Assembly: GCA_023412845.1 (NCBI GenBank)
Contig: JAEZRH010000154.1
Span: 1 to 23,490 of the forward strand
DNA: 23,490 nucleotides
Reading direction: 5' to 3'
From: Bacillota bacterium
Lineage (GTDB): Bacteria > Bacillota > Clostridia > Oscillospirales > Acutalibacteraceae
In this document: positions 1 through 6,377 of the stretch, one piece after another
Numbering within the stretch: position 1 is the first letter of the stretch
How the letters are laid out: each line of letters opens with the position of its first letter
Translations under genes and position numbers: made by a program
Notes under the pieces: model-generated
Told to the model about the DNA's origin: nothing
Databases searched by the model: none
Seen by the model: only the letters and a program-made list of their open reading frames with translations

Positions 1-39
1 CCCTATGATCTTTCCGACCTGAGTGCACAGGAGGAGTGA
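1..39 (+). CDS. C-terminal end of an upstream gene (partial)
   Basis: Frame 1 reads through from the window edge to a TGA at 37-39 and encodes the last 12 residues PYDLSDLSAQEE. The acidic, polar tail looks like an ordinary protein C-terminus, and the 36-bp gap to the next start would fit an operon with the transsulfuration enzyme. Too little is present to name a family. The reading frame could be open by chance over such a short distance. Confidence 0.35.
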   Translation, partial: PYDLSDLSAQEE

Positions 40-75
40 GGGAGCAACGGCTGGATCAATGGAAGGGGATACAAA

Positions 76-1266
76 ATGTCCGGATGCACTTACGGTTCCG
101 AATACGGATTTTCGACCAGGTCGGTCCATGCCGGCAACGACGTGGATGAGGGCACGGGGGCAATCCGGCGGCCGATCACCATGGCAAACTGCTACGCGCT
201 TCCCTACGACCCCAGCAGCATCAACTGGAGCAGCACCGACAAGGCACTGTACACAAGGAACAGCGGCGTCAACCAGCTTTATCTGCAGCAGAAAATCTCG
301 TCGCTGGAGGGGACGGAAGACAGCGTGGTTCTCGCGTCCGGCGTGGCGGCGCTTTCCGGAATCTTTTATACCTTCCTCAAGACGGGCGATCATGTCGTCA
401 CCTCCAAGGTGACGTACATTGCCGTTTACCGCCTTCTGACGGAAGAACTGAAAGAAAAATACGGCATTGAAGCCACCCTTGTGGATACGTCGGACCCGCA
501 GGCGGTGATCGACGCGATCCGGCCGAATACGAAGCTGATCCACATCGAGACGCCGGGCAACCCGACCATCGGCGTCTCCGATATTGCGGCGATCGCCCGC
601 ATCGCGCATGAAAAAGAAATCCTGTTCTCCGTAGACAACACCTTTGCCTCCCCGTATCTGCAGCGCCCGGCCGAACTGGGCGCGGACCTTACCGTTGAGA
701 GCCTTACGAAATACATCAACGGCCACGGTGACGCGCTCGGCGGCTCCGTCTCCGGAAAGAAGGAGCTGATCGACTGGATCCGGGCGGAGGCGATGGTGAA
801 TCTCGGCGGGGTCATCAGCCCGTTCAACGCGTGGCTGATCACGCGCGGATCCGTTATGCTGCCGCTCAGGATGCGGCAGCACAGCGAAAGCGCGCTTACC
901 GTTGCGAAATTTCTCAGAAGCCATCCCGCCGTGCGGTTTGTGGCTTACCCGGGTCTGGAGGACGACCCCGGGCACGCCGTTGCGGCGAAGCAGATGCACG
1001 GCGGCTTTTCAGGCATGATCGCGTTCGGCCTGAAGGGCGACGCCGAGGCTCATAACCGTTTCGTCAGCCGCCTGAAGGTGATCACCTCGGCCGTGTCTCT
1101 CGGCCACGACGAAAGTCTGATCGTTTTTCTCGGCCCGGAGGACGAGCGGCAGTACCTGTATCCCGAGGAGTTTCACGGCGGCTTTTTTCGCTTCAGCGTC
1201 GGCCTGGAGGACGCGGAGGACATTGTCGGAGATATCCGGCAGGCGCTCGAAAAGACAGGGCTGTAA
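76..1266 (+). CDS. Trans-sulfuration family PLP-dependent enzyme (cystathionine gamma-synthase / methionine gamma-lyase / O-acetylhomoserine sulfhydrylase type)
   Basis: A 396-residue fold-type I PLP enzyme of sulfur amino acid metabolism, normal length for the family, cytosolic. Seen: the cofactor-contact YTR at 59-61, the aspartate-bearing SVDNTFASPYLQ segment, the PLP lysine K212 in SLTKY, and the C-terminal SLG-x-x-ESL and RFSVGLEDAEDI blocks. The usual YGGTY segment with the catalytic tyrosine reads YIAVY here, so the tyrosine is kept but the glycines are not. The start is chosen because GGAAGGGG lies 7 bases upstream. Substrate cannot be decided from sequence: synthase, sulfhydrylase, beta-lyase and gamma-lyase members share these motifs. 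A gene ending at 39 may be co-transcribed, and a two-tier terminator lies about 100 bases downstream. Confidence 0.9.
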   Translation: MSGCTYGSEYGFSTRSVHAGNDVDEGTGAIRRPITMANCYALPYDPSSINWSSTDKALYTRNSGVNQLYLQQKISSLEGTEDSVVLASGVAALSGIFYTFLKTGDHVVTSKVTYIAVYRLLTEELKEKYGIEATLVDTSDPQAVIDAIRPNTKLIHIETPGNPTIGVSDIAAIARIAHEKEILFSVDNTFASPYLQRPAELGADLTVESLTKYINGHGDALGGSVSGKKELIDWIRAEAMVNLGGVISPFNAWLITRGSVMLPLRMRQHSESALTVAKFLRSHPAVRFVAYPGLEDDPGHAVAAKQMHGGFSGMIAFGLKGDAEAHNRFVSRLKVITSAVSLGHDESLIVFLGPEDERQYLYPEEFHGGFFRFSVGLEDAEDIVGDIRQALEKTGL

Positions 1267-1362
1267 AACGAAAAGGCCTTTTTTATGACCCTGCGCGGTA
1301 TCGATAAGACAGTAGGGAAGGTGGCTGCTGCAAAACAGACTCGCCGAAAAATAATGCGCAAG

Positions 1363-1411
1363 AAATGCGCCTTGACAGGGCTTTTGCAAGCCGTTTCAGG
1401 GCGCATTTTTC
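1363..1411 (+). terminator. Two-tier hairpin terminator
   Basis: AAATGCGCC (1363-1371) pairs perfectly with GGCGCATTT (1400-1408), and an inner GGCTT/AAGCC stem closes a TTGC loop. A T-run follows. It would end transcription from the transsulfuration gene. A second AATGCGC copy just upstream (from 1353) is a direct repeat of the left arm, so the right arm could pair with either copy. It also lies just downstream of the minus-strand HTH gene and could serve both strands. Confidence 0.6.
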
Positions 1412-1458
1412 TGTCGAGGGATTATCTGCTGTCGCAAAATCATTTTGGAACAGCCCTC

Positions 1459-1668
1459 TTAATCCGGTATGTATTCAGCTATGTCAGACAGTTTGCAATC
1501 CAGAATTTTGCAAAGGGTATTCAGCGTATTGGTAGAGACGGATTCATTCTTTTGCAGCCGTAGTACCGTCGAACCACTGATATTTTCATCCTTACCCTTG
1601 TTTCTAAGGGTGTAGGTTGTTGCGCCTCGCCTTTCCATCGTCTTCCAAAGTGGAGCATAAGAGATCAG
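1459..1668 (-). CDS. Small Cro/C1 (XRE)-type helix-turn-helix regulator with a non-AUG start
   Basis: Reading the minus strand from CTG at 1668 to TAA at 1459 gives 69 residues beginning (L/M)ISYAPLWKTMERRGATTYTL, continuing ISGSTVLRLQKNE and STNTLNTLCKILDCKLSDIAEYIPD. This is the full pattern of the short single-domain XRE repressors common in Clostridia, which start MISYxPLWKTM and end with LCxILxCxxxDIxEYxPD. The codon where the family has its initiator Met is CTG, preceded by AAA and ATT and then an in-frame TGA. GGGGAAGGTGA (1685-1675) sits at good spacing for CTG or ATT. The first ATG (1638) would remove ten conserved residues. The turn before helix 3 (RNKGKDEN) looks about three residues longer than in relatives I recall. 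Either a rare CTG/ATT start is used, or the gene is recently inactivated. It is divergent from the AbrB-like gene. Confidence 0.72.
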   Translation of the reverse strand: MISYAPLWKTMERRGATTYTLRNKGKDENISGSTVLRLQKNESVSTNTLNTLCKILDCKLSDIAEYIPD

Positions 1669-1685
1669 TTTAATTCACCTTCCCC

Positions 1686-1713
1686 TTTACTTTTCTAAAT
1701 TATGCCTTATAAT
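1686..1713 (+). promoter_or_regulatory. Possible promoter for the AbrB-like gene
   Basis: TTTACT (1686-1691), a 16-bp spacer and a consensus TATAAT (1708-1713). Transcription would start near 1720, so the 20-bp palindrome at 1727-1746 would lie just after the start site. The -35 is a weak match. Confidence 0.45.
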
Positions 1714-1726
1714 GGACATATACTGT

Positions 1727-1746
1727 TATGATCAATATTGATCATA
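1727..1746. promoter_or_regulatory. Perfect 20-bp palindrome between two divergent regulators (candidate operator)
   Basis: TATGATCAATATTGATCATA is its own reverse complement over all 20 bases. On the plus strand it falls in the early transcribed region of the AbrB-like gene. On the minus strand it supplies TTGATC, which is 18 bp from a TATAAG (1711-1706) and would be the HTH gene's promoter. One protein bound here could therefore control both genes. AbrB-type proteins usually recognise AT-rich shape rather than a strict palindrome, so the HTH protein is the more likely ligand; that is inference. Confidence 0.6.
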
Positions 1747-1771
1747 TTTTGGAAGGGGAAAGGCAACCGAT

Positions 1772-2017
1772 ATGAGAGCGACGGGAATTGTAAGAAGGGT
1801 CGGCGAGATGGGCCGCATTGTTTTACCTGCCGAAATCAGGAAAAAGTTAGACGTGCGGGAAAGAGACAGCATAGAATTTTTCTGGTACGACAATCATCTT
1901 GTTTTGGAAAAGCACGAGCCGGCGTGTACTTTCTGCGGCGGCACGGACGGTGTCGTTACCTTTGCGGGAAAAAATATCTGTGAGGCGTGCCGGGCGAAAA
2001 TTTCAAGGCTGAGATAA
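1772..2017 (+). CDS. AbrB/SpoVT-type transition-state regulator with C-terminal zinc ribbon
   Basis: An 81-residue DNA-binding protein. Residues 1-47 are the swapped-hairpin AbrB fold (MRATGIVRRVGEMGRIVLPAEIRKKL, then the second strand pair ending LVLEKHEP). The tail carries C52-x2-C55 and C70-x2-C73, a zinc-ribbon-like pair seen in many clostridial AbrB homologues. Proteins of this family are dimeric or tetrameric global regulators of stationary-phase and transition-state genes. The start is set by GGAAGGGGAAAGG upstream. The gene is divergent from the small HTH gene, and the shared intergenic region holds a perfect palindrome. The family is clear; the target genes are unknown. Confidence 0.88.
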   Translation: MRATGIVRRVGEMGRIVLPAEIRKKLDVRERDSIEFFWYDNHLVLEKHEPACTFCGGTDGVVTFAGKNICEACRAKISRLR

Positions 2018-2021
2018 CAAA

Positions 2022-2049
2022 GAAGGGGCTGTTTTGCAACAGCCCCTTC
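2022..2049. terminator. Bidirectional terminator between the AbrB-like gene and desulfoferrodoxin
   Basis: A perfect 12-bp stem, GAAGGGGCTGTT with AACAGCCCCTTC, closes a TTGC loop. It lies between two convergent genes. The T-richer side follows on the minus strand (CTTCTTTGTT), so it best serves desulfoferrodoxin. Confidence 0.8.
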
Positions 2050-2082
2050 CTAGTATGGAATTTTCACACAGGAGTCGGTTGA

Positions 2083-2457
2083 TTAAAATTCCGCTTTCCA
2101 CAGACCGTGCAGGTTGCAGTAGGCGTAAGCGGTGCCGTGATCGGCGTCGCAGAAGGTCGCTTTCGGCTCTTCGCCGGGCTTCAGATAAGCAAAGCGGAGC
2201 TTGCCTTCCGTTTCCAGGGCGATCCACTGGATATAGTGTTCCTGCGTCATGGGATGCGCCACGGAGCCGACCGTTACAACGATCTTTCCGTCTTCCTTTG
2301 TTACGACCGGAACATGTTTTTCCTGCGCCGCGTCGGTTGAATTCGCTTCCAGCTTGGTCATTGCCTGTCCGCAGCAGGAAAGCACCCCGCCGCCCTTCCG
2401 GATCAGTGCGACGATATTCCCGCACCGTTCACAACGATAAAAAGCCAAATCTGACAT
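2083..2457 (-). CDS. dfx: Desulfoferrodoxin (superoxide reductase)
   Basis: A 124-residue non-haem iron protein that reduces superoxide to peroxide without making oxygen, typical of anaerobes. The N-terminal desulforedoxin centre is complete: C9, C12, C28, C29. The catalytic square-pyramidal site is complete too: H48, H68, H74, C114 and H117, with E46-K47 before the first histidine as in active enzymes. This is therefore a two-centre desulfoferrodoxin rather than a one-centre neelaredoxin. I chose ATG 2457 over a start seven codons upstream because AAGGAG lies 7 bases before it and it gives the family's normal MSDLAFYRCERCG N-terminus. It follows a nitroreductase on the same strand with an 84-bp gap and may share its promoter and Fur-type control. 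Confidence 0.96.
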   Translation of the reverse strand: MSDLAFYRCERCGNIVALIRKGGGVLSCCGQAMTKLEANSTDAAQEKHVPVVTKEDGKIVVTVGSVAHPMTQEHYIQWIALETEGKLRFAYLKPGEEPKATFCDADHGTAYAYCNLHGLWKAEF

Positions 2458-2541
2458 TTTGTACTCCTTCTTTCTCAAAAATATTATTTTCAGCCTGATA
2501 AGCAGGGAGTTTAACTGAATGATAGGAGCTGCGCCGCGGTT

Positions 2542-3141
2542 TTACCGGTATACTTTCACGCGGTCGGAAACGGGGAGGAAAGTTTTGTCGTCCGGTTTTG
2601 CCAGCGGTTTCCCGAACGGCATTTCGGCAAGCAGCTTCCAGGTCTTCGGAACATTCCAGGCCTTTGCGACCTTTTCGTCGATCAGGGGATTGTAATGCTG
2701 CAGGCTGGCCCCGAACCCGGCCGCCTCAAGCGCGGTCCAAACGAGAAATTGCAGCATCCCGGAGGATTCCAGCGACCATACCGGGAAATTGTCGCCGTAC
2801 AGAGGAAACTGATTCTGCAGGCTCTGCACCGTGGACTGGTCCTCAAAGAACAGGACGGTCCCATAGCCGCCGCGGAACGACTCCATTTTCTGCGCCGTCG
2901 ACGCGAAGCTTTCCGCCGGAACGACGGAGCGCAGCACTTCAGTCGTCAGATCCCAAAAACTGTCGTGCTCTTTGCCGAGAAGAACGACGGCCCGGGCACC
3001 TTGCAAATTAAATGCGCTCGGCGCTTCCTTCACGGCAGCTTCAACCAGCGCTATGATTTCTTCGTTGGAAAGAACGGACTCTTTCCCGATCGCGTAAAAA
3101 CTCCTGCGGCCTTTCACGGCCTCCCAAAAATCCTTTTGCAA
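2542..3141 (-). CDS. Nitroreductase family FMN oxidoreductase (HBN1-like)
   Basis: A 199-residue NADPH/FMN oxidoreductase of the short nitroreductase branch annotated as fatty-acid-repression/HBN1-like. Seen: FMN-phosphate contact region KGRRSFY at 10-16, the EAPSAFNLQG loop near residue 40, the dimer-core LESSGMLQFLVWTALEAAGFGASLQHY segment, and the family's EMPFGKP near the end. The start is a TTG at 3141 with an AAAGGCGG ribosome site upstream; no better ATG is in frame. It probably forms an operon with desulfoferrodoxin downstream. Its leader holds a long hairpin, a promoter with TATACT, and further up a Fur-type box. The physiological substrate is unknown for most members. Confidence 0.9.
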   Translation of the reverse strand: MQKDFWEAVKGRRSFYAIGKESVLSNEEIIALVEAAVKEAPSAFNLQGARAVVLLGKEHDSFWDLTTEVLRSVVPAESFASTAQKMESFRGGYGTVLFFEDQSTVQSLQNQFPLYGDNFPVWSLESSGMLQFLVWTALEAAGFGASLQHYNPLIDEKVAKAWNVPKTWKLLAEMPFGKPLAKPDDKTFLPVSDRVKVYR

Positions 3142-3189
3142 AACGTTCGCCGCCTTTCAAATGCGATCTTATCCGTAATTTTTTTAAGG

Positions 3190-3258
3190 AGCCGGAAGCC
3201 GTTTCGGATTGGGGAAGTATCTGGTTTTCGCCGAAACCCTCCGGCTTTTTTCTGTAAT
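3190..3258. other. Long structured hairpin in the nitroreductase leader; T-tract on the plus strand
   Basis: AGCCGGA pairs with TCCGGCT and, inside it, GTTTCGG pairs with CCGAAAC, leaving an apical loop of about 23 bases. On the plus strand the outer arm is followed by TTTTTT, like an intrinsic terminator, but no plus-strand gene lies upstream. On the minus strand the hairpin starts almost at the predicted transcription start of the nitroreductase and is followed by a run of A after CCTT. It does not match any riboswitch consensus I know. Confidence 0.5.
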
Positions 3259-3259
3259 C

Positions 3260-3289
3260 AGTATAACTGATCGCGTGGTTAAAGTCCAG
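3260..3289 (-). promoter_or_regulatory. Predicted promoter of the nitroreductase-dfx unit
   Basis: On the minus strand CTGGAC (3289-3284), an 18-bp spacer and TATACT (3265-3260). The -10 is strong, the -35 moderate. The Fur-type box lies about 55-70 bp upstream of the -35, which is further than usual for simple repression. Confidence 0.45.
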
Positions 3290-3341
3290 CCTAAAAAAGC
3301 AGATATTTCCGTCCGGAAAACAGGTTTTTTTGTACAATATC

Positions 3342-3360
3342 AATAATGATAATTATTATT
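3342..3360. promoter_or_regulatory. Fur-type box
   Basis: AATAATGATAATTATTATT matches the 19-bp Fur consensus GATAATGATWATCATTATC at 16 of 19 positions. It also contains the 7-1-7 core TGATAAT-T-ATTAT of Bacillus-type Fur sites. It is the centre of a longer inverted repeat, ATATCAATAAT (3337-3347) with ATTATTGATAT (3355-3365). The TGATAAT core favours Fur over PerR (TTATAATnATTATAA). The only gene start nearby is the nitroreductase on the minus strand. Confidence 0.7.
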
Positions 3361-3432
3361 GATATCCGGTCAGAAATCAGCCGCAGCAATCCGTGCGTAT
3401 CGGATCCGCTGCGGACAGGGGATATCCCGGGT

Positions 3433-5280
3433 TTACATCCATCGAACCAGCGGGTATCGGGAGAGACCTGCGACGGGGTCCTGCGCTCGGTCCGCCGATT
3501 GCGCATAGGTCTGATGCTCGGCCTCTTCCAGCCACAGACAGCTGTCTCCTTTTTGCTGTTTGCTTTTCTTTTTCAGCTTGGCGAGCTCCTCCGAAAGTTC
3601 CACCATATTCCGAAACCGCCGGCGGCCGTTCAGCACTCCTGCGACAGAAAGGGAAACGAAGGGGAACTCTTCCACTTCCCCGCGGCGGTTTTCCGCCAAG
3701 ATGTAGCCGCGTTCCAGATCTTCCCCACGGTAGAACTGGAGTTTTCCCCGGCCGAATTCCTCGATGACGGATTTGCAGAACAGGGCCGCGTCGCCGCTCT
3801 GCAGAATCGCCACGAAGTCGTCTCCGCCGACGTGACCGACGAACTGCTCCGGCGGCAGATGGGCGGTAAGGGAGCTGGCGAGCAGCTTGATGATCTTGTC
3901 GCCGCTTTCAAACCCGTAAACGTCATTGTAGGCTTTGAAATTGTCGATGTCGAAATACATGATGCTGTAGGCCTGCCCGCTCGAGATGCAACGGCTGATC
4001 TGCTGGTCGATGATGACGTTGCCGGGCAGCCCCGTCAGCGGGCTCTGAAATTTTGCGTTCGCCACTTCGACCTCCGTCGTTTTCTGCAGCAGGTCCTTGA
4101 CCGTGACGGTGCCGAGGTAACGGCCGTTTTTCACCACCACGATGAAGTCGTACAGTTTATCCGGCGGGCGCGACATGGCGGCGGTGGATACGGCGTCTAT
4201 GGGGGTGTGGCAGTCCACCATCAGGAACTGCTGGTCCAAGAGCGAAGCGATCGTGCGGTGCTGGTTCAGGCTGAACCCGTATCTGCCGCTGAGCTGAAGC
4301 AGAAGGTTGGTTTTTGTTATGATCCCGAGGACGCTTCCGTCCGCCGCCACCACGCATAGCCCGTACGTGTTCGAGCTTCCCTTCATTTTTTCGAAGACTT
4401 TTTCCACATTCATTCCGGGCGGAATGGTCTCGGTCTGCGTGCAGATATTCTGAATATAGATGTTGCTGACGAGGTTGCCGACCATGTGGTTTTTTCTGCG
4501 GTTCTGTTCGACGATGAAGTCCCTGACGTCCTGGCCGATATCGCCGATGTCGTCTTCCGGGCGTTTCAGGAAATATCCCTGCGCGTACTGTACGCCGAGG
4601 TCGATCAGCGTCGAGAGTTCCTCGCGCGTTTCGACGCCCTCCGCGATCAGGCGGATATTCGCGGTCTTTGAAAGCTCCGCCATGCTTTTGACAAGCGCGT
4701 ATTTCGTGCTGTCGTCGTTGATGCCGTGTATGAGGTTGTTGTCCAGCTTGATATAGTGCGGGTGGATGTCGCTGATGAGGTTCAGACCGGAAAATCCGGC
4801 CCCCACGTCGTCGATCGCAATGCGGTAGTTCTGCTGTTTATAATGCGATACCGTGCCCTGAAAACCCCTGATATCCGAAATCGCGTTCCGTTCCGTGATC
4901 TCGAAGATGATGTTCTCCGGTTCGATGCCGTATTGGGTCAGGTATTCTTTTGTAAAGCCGTTGCGGAATTTTTCGTCGTGCATGACGTTCGGATTGACGT
5001 TCAGAAAGATCTTTTTTGTCTTGTGATCGCGTTTGACGAGAAACGCCGTCTGCAGTGCGGTCGTTCTGCACAGCAGCTCAAGGTCCCACAGACGGTCGTG
5101 CTGGCCGGCGATCCGGAAAAGCTGTTCGGGGCCTTCGATCGTCGTCCTGCAGGTCATGCGGCTCAGCGCTTCATGGCCCAATACGTTTCCGTCGCGAAGC
5201 GAAACAATGGGCTGGAATACGGTGCGTATTTGTTTTTCGCGGATGATCCTGTCCAGCTCTTCCCTGTTTTTTTCATCCAT
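3433..5280 (-). CDS. Cyclic-di-GMP protein with EAL, tandem CBS and GGDEF domains
   Basis: A 615-residue cytoplasmic protein. Residues 15-245 form an EAL phosphodiesterase domain with E37-A-L, the NVNPN metal-site asparagine, FEITER, D157-D-V-G-A-G-F, KLD, EGVET and QGYFL, so the catalytic set looks intact. Residues about 255-370 are a CBS pair, which usually binds adenine nucleotides. A GGDEF domain follows with DIDNFKAYND and the signature GGDDF at 485-489, a variant compatible with cyclase activity; I see no RxxD inhibitory site before it. There is no membrane segment. I prefer ATG 5280, with AGAGGAG upstream, over a GTG ten codons earlier (5310). It is monocistronic. Its promoter region holds TATAAT (5329-5324) and a 15-bp palindrome. 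Which activity dominates cannot be told. Confidence 0.92.
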   Translation of the reverse strand: MDEKNREELDRIIREKQIRTVFQPIVSLRDGNVLGHEALSRMTCRTTIEGPEQLFRIAGQHDRLWDLELLCRTTALQTAFLVKRDHKTKKIFLNVNPNVMHDEKFRNGFTKEYLTQYGIEPENIIFEITERNAISDIRGFQGTVSHYKQQNYRIAIDDVGAGFSGLNLISDIHPHYIKLDNNLIHGINDDSTKYALVKSMAELSKTANIRLIAEGVETREELSTLIDLGVQYAQGYFLKRPEDDIGDIGQDVRDFIVEQNRRKNHMVGNLVSNIYIQNICTQTETIPPGMNVEKVFEKMKGSSNTYGLCVVAADGSVLGIITKTNLLLQLSGRYGFSLNQHRTIASLLDQQFLMVDCHTPIDAVSTAAMSRPPDKLYDFIVVVKNGRYLGTVTVKDLLQKTTEVEVANAKFQSPLTGLPGNVIIDQQISRCISSGQAYSIMYFDIDNFKAYNDVYGFESGDKIIKLLASSLTAHLPPEQFVGHVGGDDFVAILQSGDAALFCKSVIEEFGRGKLQFYRGEDLERGYILAENRRGEVEEFPFVSLSVAGVLNGRRRFRNMVELSEELAKLKKKSKQQKGDSCLWLEEAEHQTYAQSADRAQDPVAGLSRYPLVRWM

Positions 5281-5362
5281 TGCGGCGATGTCTCCTCTCG
5301 GGTACTGCACGTCATACAGAAAAATTATAAAAGGAATGGCCTCAGCTTCTGTTAAACCGGCG

Positions 5363-5377
5363 TTAAATCCGATTTAA
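5363..5377. promoter_or_regulatory. 15-bp palindrome upstream of the c-di-GMP gene
   Basis: TTAAATC, one C, then GATTTAA: a perfect 7-1-7 inverted repeat about 35-50 bp upstream of the TATAAT (5329-5324) of the EAL-CBS-GGDEF gene. A related half-site GTTAAACCG lies beside it (5351-5359). It could be an operator for a repressor or activator not seen in this window. Confidence 0.4.
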
Positions 5378-5538
5378 ATTTCCGGATTCCGACAGGCTTC
5401 GGCGTTTTTTGCGTCCTGTAAATCCTGCTGCGGACCGCAGGCCTTGTCTTGCCTTGACCGGAGCGGGCAGTCCGGACCGGCGGCGGGAACCGGGGGGAGG
5501 GGACTGCACTGCGCCGGCTTCCATAAAACATGTCTCCG

Positions 5539-5570
5539 AAGCCCGGGCGCGTGAAAGCGTCCGGGCTTTT
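5539..5570. terminator. Terminator-like hairpin after superoxide dismutase
   Basis: AAGCCCGGGCGC (5539-5550) pairs with GCGTCCGGGCTT (5557-5568) with one G-T pair and a 6-base loop. It lies 2 bases beyond the superoxide dismutase stop on the minus strand. The T-run (TTTTG) follows the stem on the plus strand, so as drawn it faces against the gene; on the minus strand the tail is CGGAGAC. Confidence 0.55.
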
Positions 5571-5571
5571 G

Positions 5572-6231
5572 TCATCCCCACCGGACGGGCGCGGCGGAAA
5601 AGCAGGCGAGGTAATTCTGCTCCGCGGCATCAAAATTCAAAACATGGAAAAAAGCGTCGATGTAATCGCCCCTGCGGTTTTCATACTGCAGGTAATAGGC
5701 GTGTTCCCATACGTCCAGCGGGATGATGGGGCACAGGTCGCACGAGAGGGGGGTATCCTGGTTGGGCATGTTGATGACCCGCAGCCTCCCGCGCCGGTCG
5801 GAAACAAGCCACCCCCAGCCGGAGCCGAACTGCGAGAGGGAACATTCCTTCAGTTTCACGAAGAACGCTTCCGTCGAGCCGAAGGCGGAGATCACGGCTT
5901 CATAAAGCCTGCTTCCGGCGGCGCTGACGGGCTGATTGTCCGCCGGCGGTTTCATGATATCGAAATACATGGCATGGTTGAAGACGCCGCCGGCATTCTG
6001 CCAAACCGCCGCCTGAATCTGAAAGGGGAGCCGGCAGTTTTCGCGGATCAGGCGTTCGAGCGTCCAGTTGTGGTAAGCCGGGTAGTCCTCCAGCGCATGG
6101 TTGAGCCCGTCGATATAGCTCTTGAAGTGCTTGTCATGGTGCAGTTGTAAAATCCGGGTGCACAGGTACGGCTCCAGAGCATCGTAGCCGTAGGGGAGCG
6201 CAGGCAGTTCAAACGGATAGTGACGATTCAT
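5572..6231 (-). CDS. sod: Superoxide dismutase, Fe/Mn family
   Basis: A 219-residue cytosolic enzyme that dismutes superoxide to oxygen and peroxide. All four metal ligands are present: H31 (in LHHDKHF), H86 (in FNHAMYF), D173 and H177 (in DVWEHAYY), with gateway Y39. The segment before H86 is AGGVFNH rather than the iron-type AAQVWNH, and a glutamine Q158 lies in PNQDTPL. The second-sphere Gln is thus in the C-terminal position typical of Mn or cambialistic enzymes. Insertions after residue 90 make it longer than the usual 200. No signal peptide. ATG 6231 is preceded by GAAAGGCAG. It is divergent from a secreted CAP protein. Having both this enzyme and superoxide reductase within 4 kb is notable for an anaerobe. 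Confidence 0.95.
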   Translation of the reverse strand: MNRHYPFELPALPYGYDALEPYLCTRILQLHHDKHFKSYIDGLNHALEDYPAYHNWTLERLIRENCRLPFQIQAAVWQNAGGVFNHAMYFDIMKPPADNQPVSAAGSRLYEAVISAFGSTEAFFVKLKECSLSQFGSGWGWLVSDRRGRLRVINMPNQDTPLSCDLCPIIPLDVWEHAYYLQYENRRGDYIDAFFHVLNFDAAEQNYLACFSAAPVRWG

Positions 6232-6377
6232 GGCAATCTGCCTTTCATGATGTTTTGCTTCATTTATATTCCCTGCGGCGGCGCATTAGTCCGGCGGACA
6301 TTCTGTCGGGCGGGCAATGGAAGAATTTGTGGGTTGAACCCGATGTATCCCGGTGTTACAATGAGGTCACGCAAAAG

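Larger units (their letters stand above)
5281..5571. other. Intergenic region upstream of the c-di-GMP gene
   Basis: No protein-coding gene is supported here. It holds a TATAAT on the minus strand (5329-5324), a palindrome TTAAATC-C-GATTTAA (5363-5377), short GC-rich inverted repeats such as GCAGTCC/GGACTGC (about 5468 and 5502), and a terminator-like hairpin at 5539-5570 next to the superoxide dismutase stop. Confidence 0.5.

Noticed and set aside
3346..4359. A 337-codon open frame on the plus strand
   Set aside because: It lies opposite the EAL-CBS-GGDEF gene, has no ribosome site and shows no domain pattern; GC-rich third positions of the real gene keep the opposite strand open.
5383..5416. 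Small CCGA/TCGG hairpin followed by TTTTTT on the plus strand
   Set aside because: The stem is only about four base pairs and no gene lies upstream; too weak to call a terminator.
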